NCBI GenBank assembly: GCA_001692895.1
Contig: KV748239.1
Span: 777,206 to 841,205, forward strand
Direction of reading: 5' to 3'
DNA length: 64,000 bases
Source of the DNA: Cenococcum geophilum 1.58
Taxonomy: Eukaryota; Ascomycota; Dothideomycetes; Gloniales; Gloniaceae
The notes under the pieces were generated by a model. It was given only the letters and a program-made list of their open reading frames with translations, was not told the origin of the DNA and did no database searches. The stretch's first letter is position 1; each line of letters opens with the position of its first letter. Shown piece by piece: positions 1-9,942 of this stretch. The position numbers and the translations under genes are program-made.

Positions 1-667
1 GTATATTCTAGAGGTATTCTGCTACGTCCTAAATAGAAATTTGACTATTAATAAAGACTATTATCTTTGGTATACGTATAGGTATAGGTATTCTATTGCC
101 GTCTATATAGTTATCTAATAGAAAATATAGGTTCTCCTATAAGTCTATCTTTTGCCTAGAAATTAGCTGTATATATATAAATACGTCTAAATAATTAATA
201 GATATTCTTATAACCTCGGTTTAGTATAGATAAACGCTAACTACTTAGAACTTAGCGCGCAATAGGACTAATCTCTCTACCTTTTTGTTAAGTGTCGCAG
301 AATAGGTAAACCGGATAATACTTAGACAGAGGATTATCCGTAGCTCGCCTAGCATTAAATAGGCTAGTTAGAAGCTTTCCTAATCCTTTACTAGATAATA
401 TTTATTAATTGCAACTAGCCTAATCTAAGACTATAGCTCTAGCCCCTTTAAGGCGTCCTAAAATGACTTTGTTAACACCTACTTAGGTTTAAGAAGTATA
501 TGCGTATACACCCCTTTCTAAATTTTTGTAATTAGATCCTTCTCCTAACTTCTTATCTTAGCATTAATAAGAACCGAATTAAACCTATCTATCTTCTTAA
601 TATTATCTAACTGCTCGTCACTAAGCTTATTTAACGGTATTATCTAAATAGTAATCTTACTGATAAG
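1..667 (-). pseudogene. RecQ-like (DEAD/DEAH) helicase remnant, downstream part, RIP-damaged, cut by the left window edge
   Basis: Reading the minus strand from 662 towards 1 gives one frame with scattered TAG/TAA codons, most of them explainable as CAA, CAG or TGG changed by C-to-T or G-to-A. Recognisable parts are IIPLNKLSDEQLDNIKK near 640-575, THILLKP near 510, a DEAH-type box region VAINKYYLVKDWESF at about 415-370, and LDNYIDG followed by PKIIVFINS (start of the second helicase lobe) at about 115-35. The layout matches fungal RecQ-like helicases. The box that should read D-E-C-H reads N-K-Y-Y (395-406). The first part of the same gene lies at 8572 onwards, across the Gypsy insertion. 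Helicase assignment is by remembered motif pattern; the exact subfamily is not resolved. Confidence 0.62.
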
Positions 668-1090
668 TGTTACGGACGCTTTAAGTACAATGTTACGACT
701 ACTAGGAGAGAAGTCGGAAGAAGCTAGTTAGTTAATTTAAGCACGGTCCAGGATGGAGCCGGTAGAGCTATATAACGAGGAATAGTAACCGAGGTCACGT
801 AGGGTAATCTATATAATCTATAGGATCTGTATAATCCGTAACAGATTAGATAGAGCATATATATATTATATATAAGAAGGATTTTATAGGAGTACGGTTG
901 TATATTTAAGGACCCTTAGTCCCTACCTAGATAGTTTCCTCCTTATAGTAATTCTTAGAATATAATTAGAGTTAATCTATTAGGCAACCACTCCACCAGT
1001 TATTATTACTTATTAACTTTAACTTGCTTTACCTATATACCTAGCCCAATAATAAGCCCATCGTAGTTCTTGCTACAAGGTTCCGTTATA
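668..1090 (+). repeat. 5' LTR of the Gypsy element
   Basis: It begins TGTTACGGACGC and ends TCCGTTATA, and pairs with 8149-8571 over the same length. Short inverted termini (TGTTACGGA against TCCGTTACA after allowing one C-to-T) fit an LTR. Differences from the 3' LTR are mostly C/T and G/A. Confidence 0.93.
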
Positions 1091-1135
1091 TAATTACTAC
1101 CTAGTTACGGTAACAAGTATAGAAAGTTAAACAAC

Positions 1136-2210
1136 ATGCCACTAAAAGCACCAGCCACGACGCTATTAACGGCGGCAACTACTTTAAGGTTAGGTAACGA
1201 TACTAGTATAGTAGACACTAACTTATAGCAACCTGTAATAGTCGGACAACTATAAAAGATAGTTGACTAGTTAATAGAAAATAATATAATGTTAGAAAAT
1301 AGGATTAACGGGATAGGCGCAGTAAAGGTTAAGTTACTATCGATTAAAAGATACTTAAGAGAGAGATCGAAGCTTAAAGGATTCCTTATATAAATGCACT
1401 TTAAGGTAGCACAGGAAGGAGCAAAGCTGGCAACACCTATAGATTAAATAGCCTATATAGGACTATTCTTGACAGGAAGAGCACTTAAATGGTTTAAGCC
1501 TTACCTTATAGAGATATAAGCGAACGGCATAACGACCACTAACTAAAAGGTATGGTTTATGTTCTTAAGCTAAAATAGATTTGTAGAGTGACTTATATAA
1601 ATATTTAGAGACCTAAAGGCAGTAACCACAGCGGAAAGAAAACTCTAAGATATTACGTAACGAACCTTAGTAATTAAGTATATAACGTAGTTCTAAACGC
1701 TAGTAACGCAAGTAGAGTGGAATAATAGGGCGCTTATAGTATAGTATAAACAAGAACTTAAGGCTAAAGTCTAGGACGCGATTATCCTAATAGAAGATGT
1801 GGACACCCTAAGGGAACTAATAGATTAGGCAATTAAGATTAACAATTAGATCTACTAAAGGGAGCAGGCTAAAAAAGGCTAGGATAGAGTTCTATAGTTA
1901 TATAAGGCGTAGAGTATATAATAATAAAAGCCAAGTTAGAAACTATAGTATAGCGCAAAGCTAATAGACCTAAGTGGTACTAAAGAAGCCTATAAAGGAT
2001 AGAGTAAGAAACCGTAGAAACCTAGAGGACAAGGATTAAGTAATTAAAGGTCTAAGGAGCAGAGGCCAAATTAGGGATCTTAGTAGTAGAAGACGTTTAG
2101 GCGGACTCTATAGTAAGAAAAATGGTTTAAAGAAGGAGCTTATATAAATTGCGGAAAATAGGGTTATTATATTAGAGACTGTAGAAGTAGGCAGAGTTAC
2201 TATATAGTAA
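1136..2210 (+). pseudogene. Gypsy gag (capsid and CCHC zinc knuckle), RIP-damaged
   Basis: An ATG at 1136 opens a frame reading MPLKAPATTLLTAA that runs, with many TAG/TAA interruptions, to a CCHC-like zinc knuckle at 2150-2195 (N-C-G-K-stop-G-Y-Y-I-R-D-C). The knuckle is in the same frame as the ATG (338 codons on), so no frameshift is needed. A capsid-like stretch (F-L-T-G-R-A-L-K-W-F) lies near 1465. The expected His of the CCHC motif reads Tyr (CAC/CAT to TAT), as RIP would cause. Confidence 0.8.
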
Positions 2211-2279
2211 AAGGTATAAGACTAGTAGACGATATATATATATAGAGGGATAATAGTATACTATAAGGAACAAAAGAGT

Positions 2280-4120
2280 GTTTAATTAAAAGTTTTGCGT
2301 TTTATTATAACAACGCATACTAAATTTATAAGGACGCTAAGTATAGCGTAAGCTATTAGCTATAAGAGCTAGCACCTATAGGATATAGAGGAACTAATAA
2401 ACTAGTTTATAAATCGGACATTAAGGACGATAAATTTAATGTAGGCGAAACATTTTATAACGATAAGGTAATAAGGGCCGTTTACTAGGAATGAGCAAAC
2501 CTTAGAGATATTATACTAGAGGTAGAGGATAATTCCACTATAGAATAGGGAATATTAGTAGGGATTAAAACCCCACTAGATATAATATCTATCGCTTCGC
2601 GAGATATAAGAGAAGTAGGATAGTGAATTACTTTAGCACTCGATAAAGGTAAAAGGCTAAAGGCTTAAGATTCTTAAGATAAGAGAAGGCAAGCTTAAGG
2701 ACCTATAATGGACGATAACCGATAGAGCAGAGTAATGGCTTAGTTTAGTAATATATAAATAAGCTTAGGACGAAGTTTCCTAAAGATATAAGACTCTTAA
2801 GATAAAATAAGTGAGATTTAAGACTCTTAAGATAAGATAAGAACACTAAGTAAGCCTAGTTAAACTAAGGCTGGAGCAAAGCTTAAGATAGAAGTAAGCT
2901 TGGGATTAAGAATCTAAAGGGGTTAAGAATTTGGAGTATAAATAAGGACACCTATAAATAAGAGGCAAGAGGCTTCTATACAGATTAGAGAATCTATAGT
3001 ATAAACAGTAATTAGACTAAGAGACGAATATATAAACCTAGAAGATTTACTAATAGAATATAGTGTTTAGATTAAAGATTAAAAAATTGATACTAAAATT
3101 AAGAAGTAAGAGAACTTTAAGGATCTAAGCGTAAGACGCAAACTAAAGGAAACTATAGAAGAGTTTAGGCAAAGAATTATTATATGGCAAGAACAGAAAC
3201 TAGATAAGAAATCTAGTATATTGGGATATATAAGGGACAGAGCGCTAGTATAAAGAATCACTAATAGGCCTAGGGTAGGCATACTAAGAGCCAAATGGCT
3301 TACTGAACTAGAAGATAAAGAGGATTTAGGAATCCTAACTAGGTTTAAAGAATGATATATAAAGGGCTATTATAATGTAGTAATAAGAAGATACTTCCTT
3401 ACAGACAAGCCGTATATACTTTAGCAGCTATACTAAAAGTGGTATAGGTAAAGGTATAATAATAAGTAGGAAGATTTCTATATATAGTTAGATAAAAGAG
3501 TTATTTAGAACTACCTAATTATAGAAAAGGCTATAACGCATATTAAAGGAGCCTTAATTATAACATTAAAGGATTTAGAGGAATAATTAGAGGATTAGAG
3601 AAGTAAGAGACGTATCTTAGTACCTATAAATAAAGTTATAGCGTTTAGATTAATACGATAAAGGTTTAAACTTAAAGATAAAAACGAGTTAAGAGTTAAT
3701 CCAAAGCACCCGGTATACTATACGTTATTATAGATCGCGTATATGGACGATATATACGAGATATATAAGAATCTAAAGGAAAATAATCGGAAATACCCTA
3801 TAAGGATGTACTGGATAATAAATAAGTAATAGTATAGAAATACTAAATATATGCATAGATAGCATCTAGCAGAGGTTTAAAAGGAAGGAAATTTAATACT
3901 TTAGCTAGGAAGATTCCTTATAGAAGAATACTTAGACGGACAATAGTAGTGGGAATACCTAAAAAATACGTATCTATGGTATATTGAAGATAAGAAGCGA
4001 ACTAGGTATTAGCTAAAAAGTAAGCCAAGTATAATAGGATTAAGTAGCTAATAGTTAGGAAAAGTAGAGGCTTATAGGACTAGAGGAAGCTAGTAGTAAA
4101 GCCTTAGACCCTTAAAGGAA
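2280..4120 (+). other. Extra coding-like stretch inside the Gypsy element between zinc knuckle and protease
   Basis: About 1.8 kb lies between the gag zinc knuckle and the aspartic protease. The stretch around 3100-4100 shows long interrupted frames with coding-like composition on the plus strand (for example R-K-L-K-E-T-I-E-E-F-R-Q-R near 3130 and D-K-P-Y-I-L-Q-Q near 3410). I do not recognise a domain. It could be an extended gag, an additional ORF or a nested insertion. Confidence 0.4.
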
Positions 4121-7100
4121 TTTAAGAACGGCACTTAAATTTATAAGTTAAATGGTAAGATTAGTAGTTTAAAGCGCTAATAGATAATGGAGTAATAAAA
4201 AACTATATTTTACTAGCAGTAGTTAAGAGAATAGGACTACCTTATAGATAGAAAGAGGAGCCTTACCTATTAGTAATAATTTTAGGAGATCTAATAGCCT
4301 ATAAAGGAGGTATTATTAATCTTAAAATAGGACCTATTTAGATAACTATTAAAGGAAGACGAATTAAGATGTCTTTTAATATCCTATTATTAGGAATGGA
4401 TAAGGCAGTATTAAGGATGCCTTAGTTATAGAAATATAATCTAAGGATTAATTAAATTATAGGTTAGGTTAATATTAAAGATACTTAACGCCGTAAGATA
4501 CAATAATAAGCTAAGTTGGTATAGTACTAAGTTGGAGTAATATATAAAGAGATACTATAAGTATAGTAAGAAGCTATAGTTACTAGAAAGTAAGAAGCTG
4601 TTAGAGTATATAGCTTAGGACTATAAGATAGAATTAAAACTAGGAATAAGTCTAAGGTTTTTTCCAATCTATAAGCTTACTAAAGAAGAAGGTAGAGTAC
4701 TAAAAGAGTTTATCTAGGAAAACCTATAAAAAGGATATATTAGACCATTGTAGTTATTAGTAGGATATCTAGTACTATTCGTACTAAAGAAGAATAGTAA
4801 ACTAAGGCTATGTATTAACTATAGATAGTTAAATAGCATTATTAGAAAGGATAGGTATCCTTTACCCTTAATTAGCGAAATCTAAGATAGAATAGGTAAT
4901 ACGCAAATCTTTACAAAGATAGATCTAAGATAGGCGTACTATTAGATTAGAATTAAGGAAGGTAATAAATAAAAGGCAGTCTTTAGGTTAAAAAAAGGAC
5001 TATATAAACTATTAGTTATATAATTTAGGCTTATAAATGCACTAGTAACATTTTAGAAGCGTATTAATAATATATTAAGAGAACACTTAGATAAATTTGT
5101 TATGGTATACCTTAATATTATTATTATCTACTTAATAATTAAGGAAGAATACGGGGAATATATTAAATAGGTTTTAAAGAGACTATAAGAAGAATAGATG
5201 CTAGTAGCAATTAAGAAATGCGAGTTCTTTACTAGGAAGACTAATTTTGTTAGATTTATTATTAAATTAGGCCAACTTAATATAGATCTAAAGAAGATTA
5301 AGGCTATAGCGAATTAGTAAGAACTAGAGAACGTTATATAGTTAAAATTATTTTTAGGGTTTTATAATTACTATAGAAGGTTTATAGCGTAGTGGTTAAA
5401 AGATATTAAGCTATTTACGCAATTAATAAAGAAAGAAAAACTATGGGTATAGGGAGAGGAATAGAAGGAACTCTTTAAGAAAGTTAAGGAGTTGTTTACC
5501 TAGGAGCCAGTTTTTAAGATTTATTAACTAGGTTTAGAGACGGTTATAGAAATAGATATATTAGACTATATACTAGGGGTATGCTTTATATAGAGATATT
5601 AAAATTAATAGCACCCAATGGCATACTATAGTAGGAAGATAACACCACTAGAGTTAAACTATAATATCTATAATAAGGAGTTGCTAGGTATAGTTACAGT
5701 ATTAAAGAAATAGAGAGCATTCTTATAAGGTACGGAAAAACTATTTATAGTTAAGATAGATTATAAGAACCTAATAGGATTCCTAATAATAAAGGAACTT
5801 AACTAAAGATAGGTTAGATAGGCAAAGATGCTTATAGAATACTATTTTAAGATTTAGTATACTAAAGGTATAGACAATACGCGAGCAGATACTCTAAGTT
5901 AAAAAGCTAAACTATAGAACGATGAAAAGCTATTAGGGGCTTTACTACGAAAAGATATAGACGGATTAATTAGGTATAACTATCTAAAAATTATAGCAAC
6001 CTAAGAAGAGTTAGATAGAGTCTACGAGACACCAAAAAGCTTTTAGGTATAGAGAATTCTAGAAGTATAGCTAGAAGATCTATAAACGGATATATATAAG
6101 AATTGAGAAGTAAAGTATATCCTAAGAAGTATAGCAGAGTAGTTTATAGAGGACTTCTATAAGGGATTAACTTAGGGATATAATAGAGCTATAGGCTTAG
6201 TGTTAAGACTTTAGGAGGAGTATATTATTAACGGAATCTAGGGCTTAGCGTAAAAAGTTATAAAGAAATATCTAGATTGCTAAAGAAATAAACTAATAAG
6301 GTATAAGCTATATAGAGGGCTATAACCTATTAAAATACCAGAGAGACTATAGGAGGTTATATTATAGGACTTTATTATTAAGTTGCTAAAATTAAGAGAT
6401 CCTATTACCGGATAAGATTATAATGTAATCTTAGTAATAGTGGATAAGCTTATAAAGTAGGGATACTTTATAGTATATACGGAAGAAATCTTAGCGGAAG
6501 ATATCGCTAGAATTTATATTAAAGAAGTATTTATAAGATATAGAGTACTAAGCAAGATTATATTAGATAGGGATTTAAGATTCATAGTAGTATTTTAGGA
6601 GGTATTTTTAGCGGAGTAAGGAGTTAGAGTAGTAACTTCTACCGCATATTATCTATAGACAGACGGTTAAATAGAAAGATTAAATTAGACGCTAGAGTAG
6701 TATTTAAGGCACTATATTAATTACGTATAGAACAATTAGGTATCGCTATTACTAGTTATATAGTTTGTATATAATATAATACCTTAAGAAGAAATAGGCA
6801 TATTACTATTTAAGGTAAATTATAGATATAAGCTAAGGATATTATTATTACTATAGTAAGTAAAGAGAATAAGTAGTATAGCTAAAGAAAGGATAAAGAC
6901 GTTGATAAATCTTTATATAAACCTTATAAAATTAGTAAAGAAAGTATAAGAGAGAATAAAAAAGTACTATAATGCTAAGAGATCTAAGGGACTAGATCTT
7001 AAGGAGGGAGATAAAGTATAGCTACTATATAAAAATTTTAAGAGTTGACGACTAAGTAAAAAGTTAAACTATATTAGACTAGGACCTTTTAAAATTACAT

Positions 7101-7430
7101 AAAGGATTTTACTAGTTACGTTTAAGTTAAACCTACTAGCTAGAATAAAGATCTACCCTATATAGCACATTATAATACTAAAGCTAGTATATGGGAATGT
7201 TAAGCCACTAGTTTATAAAGTAGACACGTATAGAGGATAGGAAGAAGACAAATAGTAAGTTTTAAGGATTATTGGTTATAAGGACATTAACGATAAAATA
7301 TGGTATAAGGTTAAGTAAATAGGCTACACTAAAACTACCTAGGAGCTACTAGAAAATTTAAAGAATGCTATAGGAAAGGTATAGGAGTATTAGAAGAGAT
7401 TAGGTTAGGCAGTATTAAAAAAAAAGAATT
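4120..7430 (+). pseudogene. Gypsy pol: protease, reverse transcriptase, RNase H, integrase, chromodomain; RIP-damaged
   Basis: The domains follow in order. The protease is near 4180, where the usual D-S-G reads D-N-G. Reverse transcriptase covers about 4640-5300, with L-R-L-C-I-N-Y-R near 4800 and the catalytic Y-x-D-D region reading Y-L-N-I near 5107. RNase H is near 5550-5930 (P-M-A-Y-Y-S-R-K, then Y-T-K-G-I-D-N-T-R-A-D). The integrase core covers about 6350-6700 (ILDRDLRF and STAYY motifs). A chromodomain lies at about 7260-7370 (I-W-Y-K-V-K-stop-I-G-Y, then E-L-L-E-N-L-K-N-A). Stops are frequent and of the CAA/CAG/TGG type. Catalytic acidic residues are lost, so the protein would be dead even without the stops. 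Confidence 0.85.
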
Positions 7431-8148
7431 ACTAAAAAATAAGTTACCTAAGGGGGACCTAGGAAGAGTAGTTGCTAAACTACTTAAATTTATTTCCTTC
7501 TTTATTAGAAAAAAATCCGTTTTTTTATTACTAAGTTTCTATAAACCTTGTTTTATAAGTTTCTACTTTTTAAATTAAACCTTTTTATAGATTTTTTTAA
7601 GACGAATTAACTAAGCGAATGTAGTGAGACGGGAATTAAGGGCTCTTTGCTAAGCTTTAGCAGCCTTATATTCCGTATTATAAAAACGGCATAGTTCCGC
7701 CAGAGTAATAGATAGTTTATTATTTAGCTATATAGCAGCAGATTAAACACAAGACCCTAAGATAAATTAATTAGGGAACTAGATAACTATTAAAAGTAAT
7801 AAATTATATATATTTAGTATTAGAGATGGAGCAAATGTTATAAGATAAACGAATATTCGCTTTAGTGTACTCTAAGTAAGAGGACGGTTGTTATAAAGAT
7901 GGGTTTACTAACGCAATATAAACTAACCCCTCTTTTAAATAGCGAGAATATAGAGACGGTATAATCTTACCAAGGGATAATATCGCAGTGATAGTGCGAA
8001 TACGACAAACGGTTAAAGAAGAAGAAATTGCTTTAGGTATAATGAGCAATAATATTAACTAAATTAATTAGACGGATATTATACCTCTAGTAAATAACTT
8101 AGAGATATTTTAAATCTTTAAGGACGAAGATAAAGAGGAGGGAGATAG

Positions 8149-8571
8149 TATTACGGACGCTTTAAGTACAATGTTATAACTACTAGGAGAGGAGTTAAAA
8201 GAAGCTAGTTGGTTAATTTAAGCACGGTCTAGGATGGAGCCGGTAGAGCTATATGATAAGGAATAGTAACTAAGGTCACGTAGGGTGATCTATATAATCT
8301 ATAGGATCTATATAATCCGCAATAGATTAAATAGAGCACACGTATATTATATATAAGAAGGATTTTATAGGAGTACGGTTGTGTATTTAAGGACCCTTAG
8401 TCCCTACCTAGATAGTTTCCTCCTTGTAGTGATTCTTAGAATACAATTAGAGTTAATCTATTAGGCAACCACTCTACTAGTTATTATTACTTGTTAACTT
8501 TAACTTGCTTTACCTATACACCTAGCCTAATAACAAGCCTATCGTAGTTCTTGCTATAAGGTTCCGTTATA
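8149..8571 (+). repeat. 3' LTR of the Gypsy element
   Basis: It matches 668-1090 end to end at equal length (423 bp) and begins TATTACGG where the 5' copy has TGTTACGG, a G-to-A change in the terminal TG. Confidence 0.93.
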
Positions 8572-8840
8572 GTAAGGACAGAATATATATAGAAGATAAG
8601 ACTTTTACTAAAGCCTATACGGGTAATAAGAAGAGTATCGCCTTTTTTAAATATAAGCTGACGTAGAGTACGCACCTGCTTATTACGTGGCTTAAAGTCT
8701 TTAAGCTATAGATAGGTTTAAAGAAGAATTCGCTAAAGGTAAAGGTTAACAACTTTATACTAGAATGGTATATTCTCTATACGCCTTACCTACTAAATAA
8801 CTAATAGTAACTCTTCTATACTTAGTTTCCGAATTAACTG
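8572..8840 (-). pseudogene. RecQ-like helicase remnant, upstream part with Q motif and Walker A
   Basis: On the minus strand one frame reads F-K-P-R-N-K-Q-V-R-T-L-R-Q-L-I-F then KGDTLLITRIGFSKSLIF and Y-I-Y-S-V-L-T, ending at 8572 where the Gypsy 3' LTR begins. This is the start of a RecQ-type helicase core: a glutamine-containing motif followed by a Walker A loop, here G-F-S-K-S where G-F-G-K-S is expected (GGT to AGT). The frame joins that of 662-1 when the Gypsy element and one target-site copy are removed. The N-terminus upstream of about 8840 is not readable with confidence. Confidence 0.62.
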
Positions 8841-9942
8841 GAGAGTCTCTAAAATAGAACTATAATTGGCTAACGTTTATAATATAGGCGGCTCTACTAC
8901 CCTACCCTAAGCTCTATACTACTAACCCTAATAGTCTGTATTCTAACTGCCTATTTTCTTCTTCTTTAATTTAGACCCGAACCTCGCTATCTAATTGGCC
9001 TAGGAGTTTATAGGAGTTTGTAGGAGTTTGTAGGAGTGTCTAATAGAGTATATCTAGCCAAGAACGCGTTACTAATGTTATATTAGTATAGTAAAGTCAG
9101 ATAAGCTATTTGTAATAGGGTATAAAAGGTACCTTAGGAAGTTTAAGGGTGAATAGAGGTGTAATAGTGGAGTACGGTTGCCGTATTAATGGGGGTGGTT
9201 AAGTAAATACGGGTTTAAAAACGCGTCTTTAAACTTTAAAGCTGTACTTCGCCCCCTAATATGTTAGTTAGCTAGTTTAATTAATTAGAATATATTAGTA
9301 GGAGAGGTTATAATGTAAATATATCGCGAACTGTAGTAATAGCTGCTAAATTGGCCCTAGTATAGCTATTTAAATTTGACACGCGTTGGAGATGGTATAT
9401 AAGTTACACTAAATACGCGCCTATAATCTCTTAGACGCTTTGTAGAGGAATTTGGGGGGGTGTAGGGGGGCTAGGGGTAGCGCGAGATTCTATTAGCTTA
9501 GGAGTTTGTAAGAGTTAGTCTAAACCGCTAATTAGCTTAGGAGTTTGTACAAGTTTGTAGAGTGGGGCTGTAGCTTTAGAGTGGGGCTATGTAGCGCCAC
9601 AAATTCTTCGGAGAAGCGGCTGAGGCCACCTAAGATAAGGCGGAGTAAAAACTGGCCGAAATTAGCACGTGCGTCAACACCAAAAATCTACTGTTTATTG
9701 ACCCGAGGTACGAGTGGTCTATATTTTCGGATTAGGTGTCCTGGAATTTAAACTCCCGCCAAGCTAGCTTCTAATTAGTTAGAAAGCCAGCTTCTTATTA
9801 ATTAGAAAAAAAGTTGCGGGTAGTAAGTTATAGCAGAATCTATGTGACGAATATTAAAATATTATAAACATCAAAATATCTTAGTATTACACCTTCCTTT
9901 TTATTAATATCTCTATTAATACCACTATATATATTATATATA
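8841..9942. other. AT-rich intergenic or transposon debris with short tandem decamers
   Basis: No gene is visible. At 9001-9040 the decamer AGGAGTTTGT occurs about four times in a row, with looser copies near 9499 and 9539-9560. A G-rich run occurs near 9450-9475. Segment 9540-9740 is less AT-rich and has an open frame of 68 codons without recognisable similarity. Some of this may be the 5' part of the helicase gene or the 5' end of the Helitron. Confidence 0.5.

Larger units (their letters stand above)
668..8571 (+). mobile_element. Full-length Ty3/Gypsy LTR retrotransposon with chromodomain (chromovirus type), RIP-inactivated
   Basis: Two 423-bp LTRs bound the element (668-1090 and 8149-8571). 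It is flanked by ATAAG on the left (663-667) and GTAAG on the right (8572-8576), a 5-bp target duplication differing by one G-to-A. The internal order is gag, protease, reverse transcriptase, RNase H, integrase and chromodomain, all on the plus strand; this order and the C-terminal chromodomain define the chromovirus branch of Gypsy elements. A purine run (about 8131-8145) precedes the 3' LTR and fits a polypurine tract. Dozens of in-frame TAA/TAG codons show it cannot be autonomous. About 1.9 kb between the gag zinc knuckle and the protease is not accounted for by standard domains. Confidence 0.93.
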
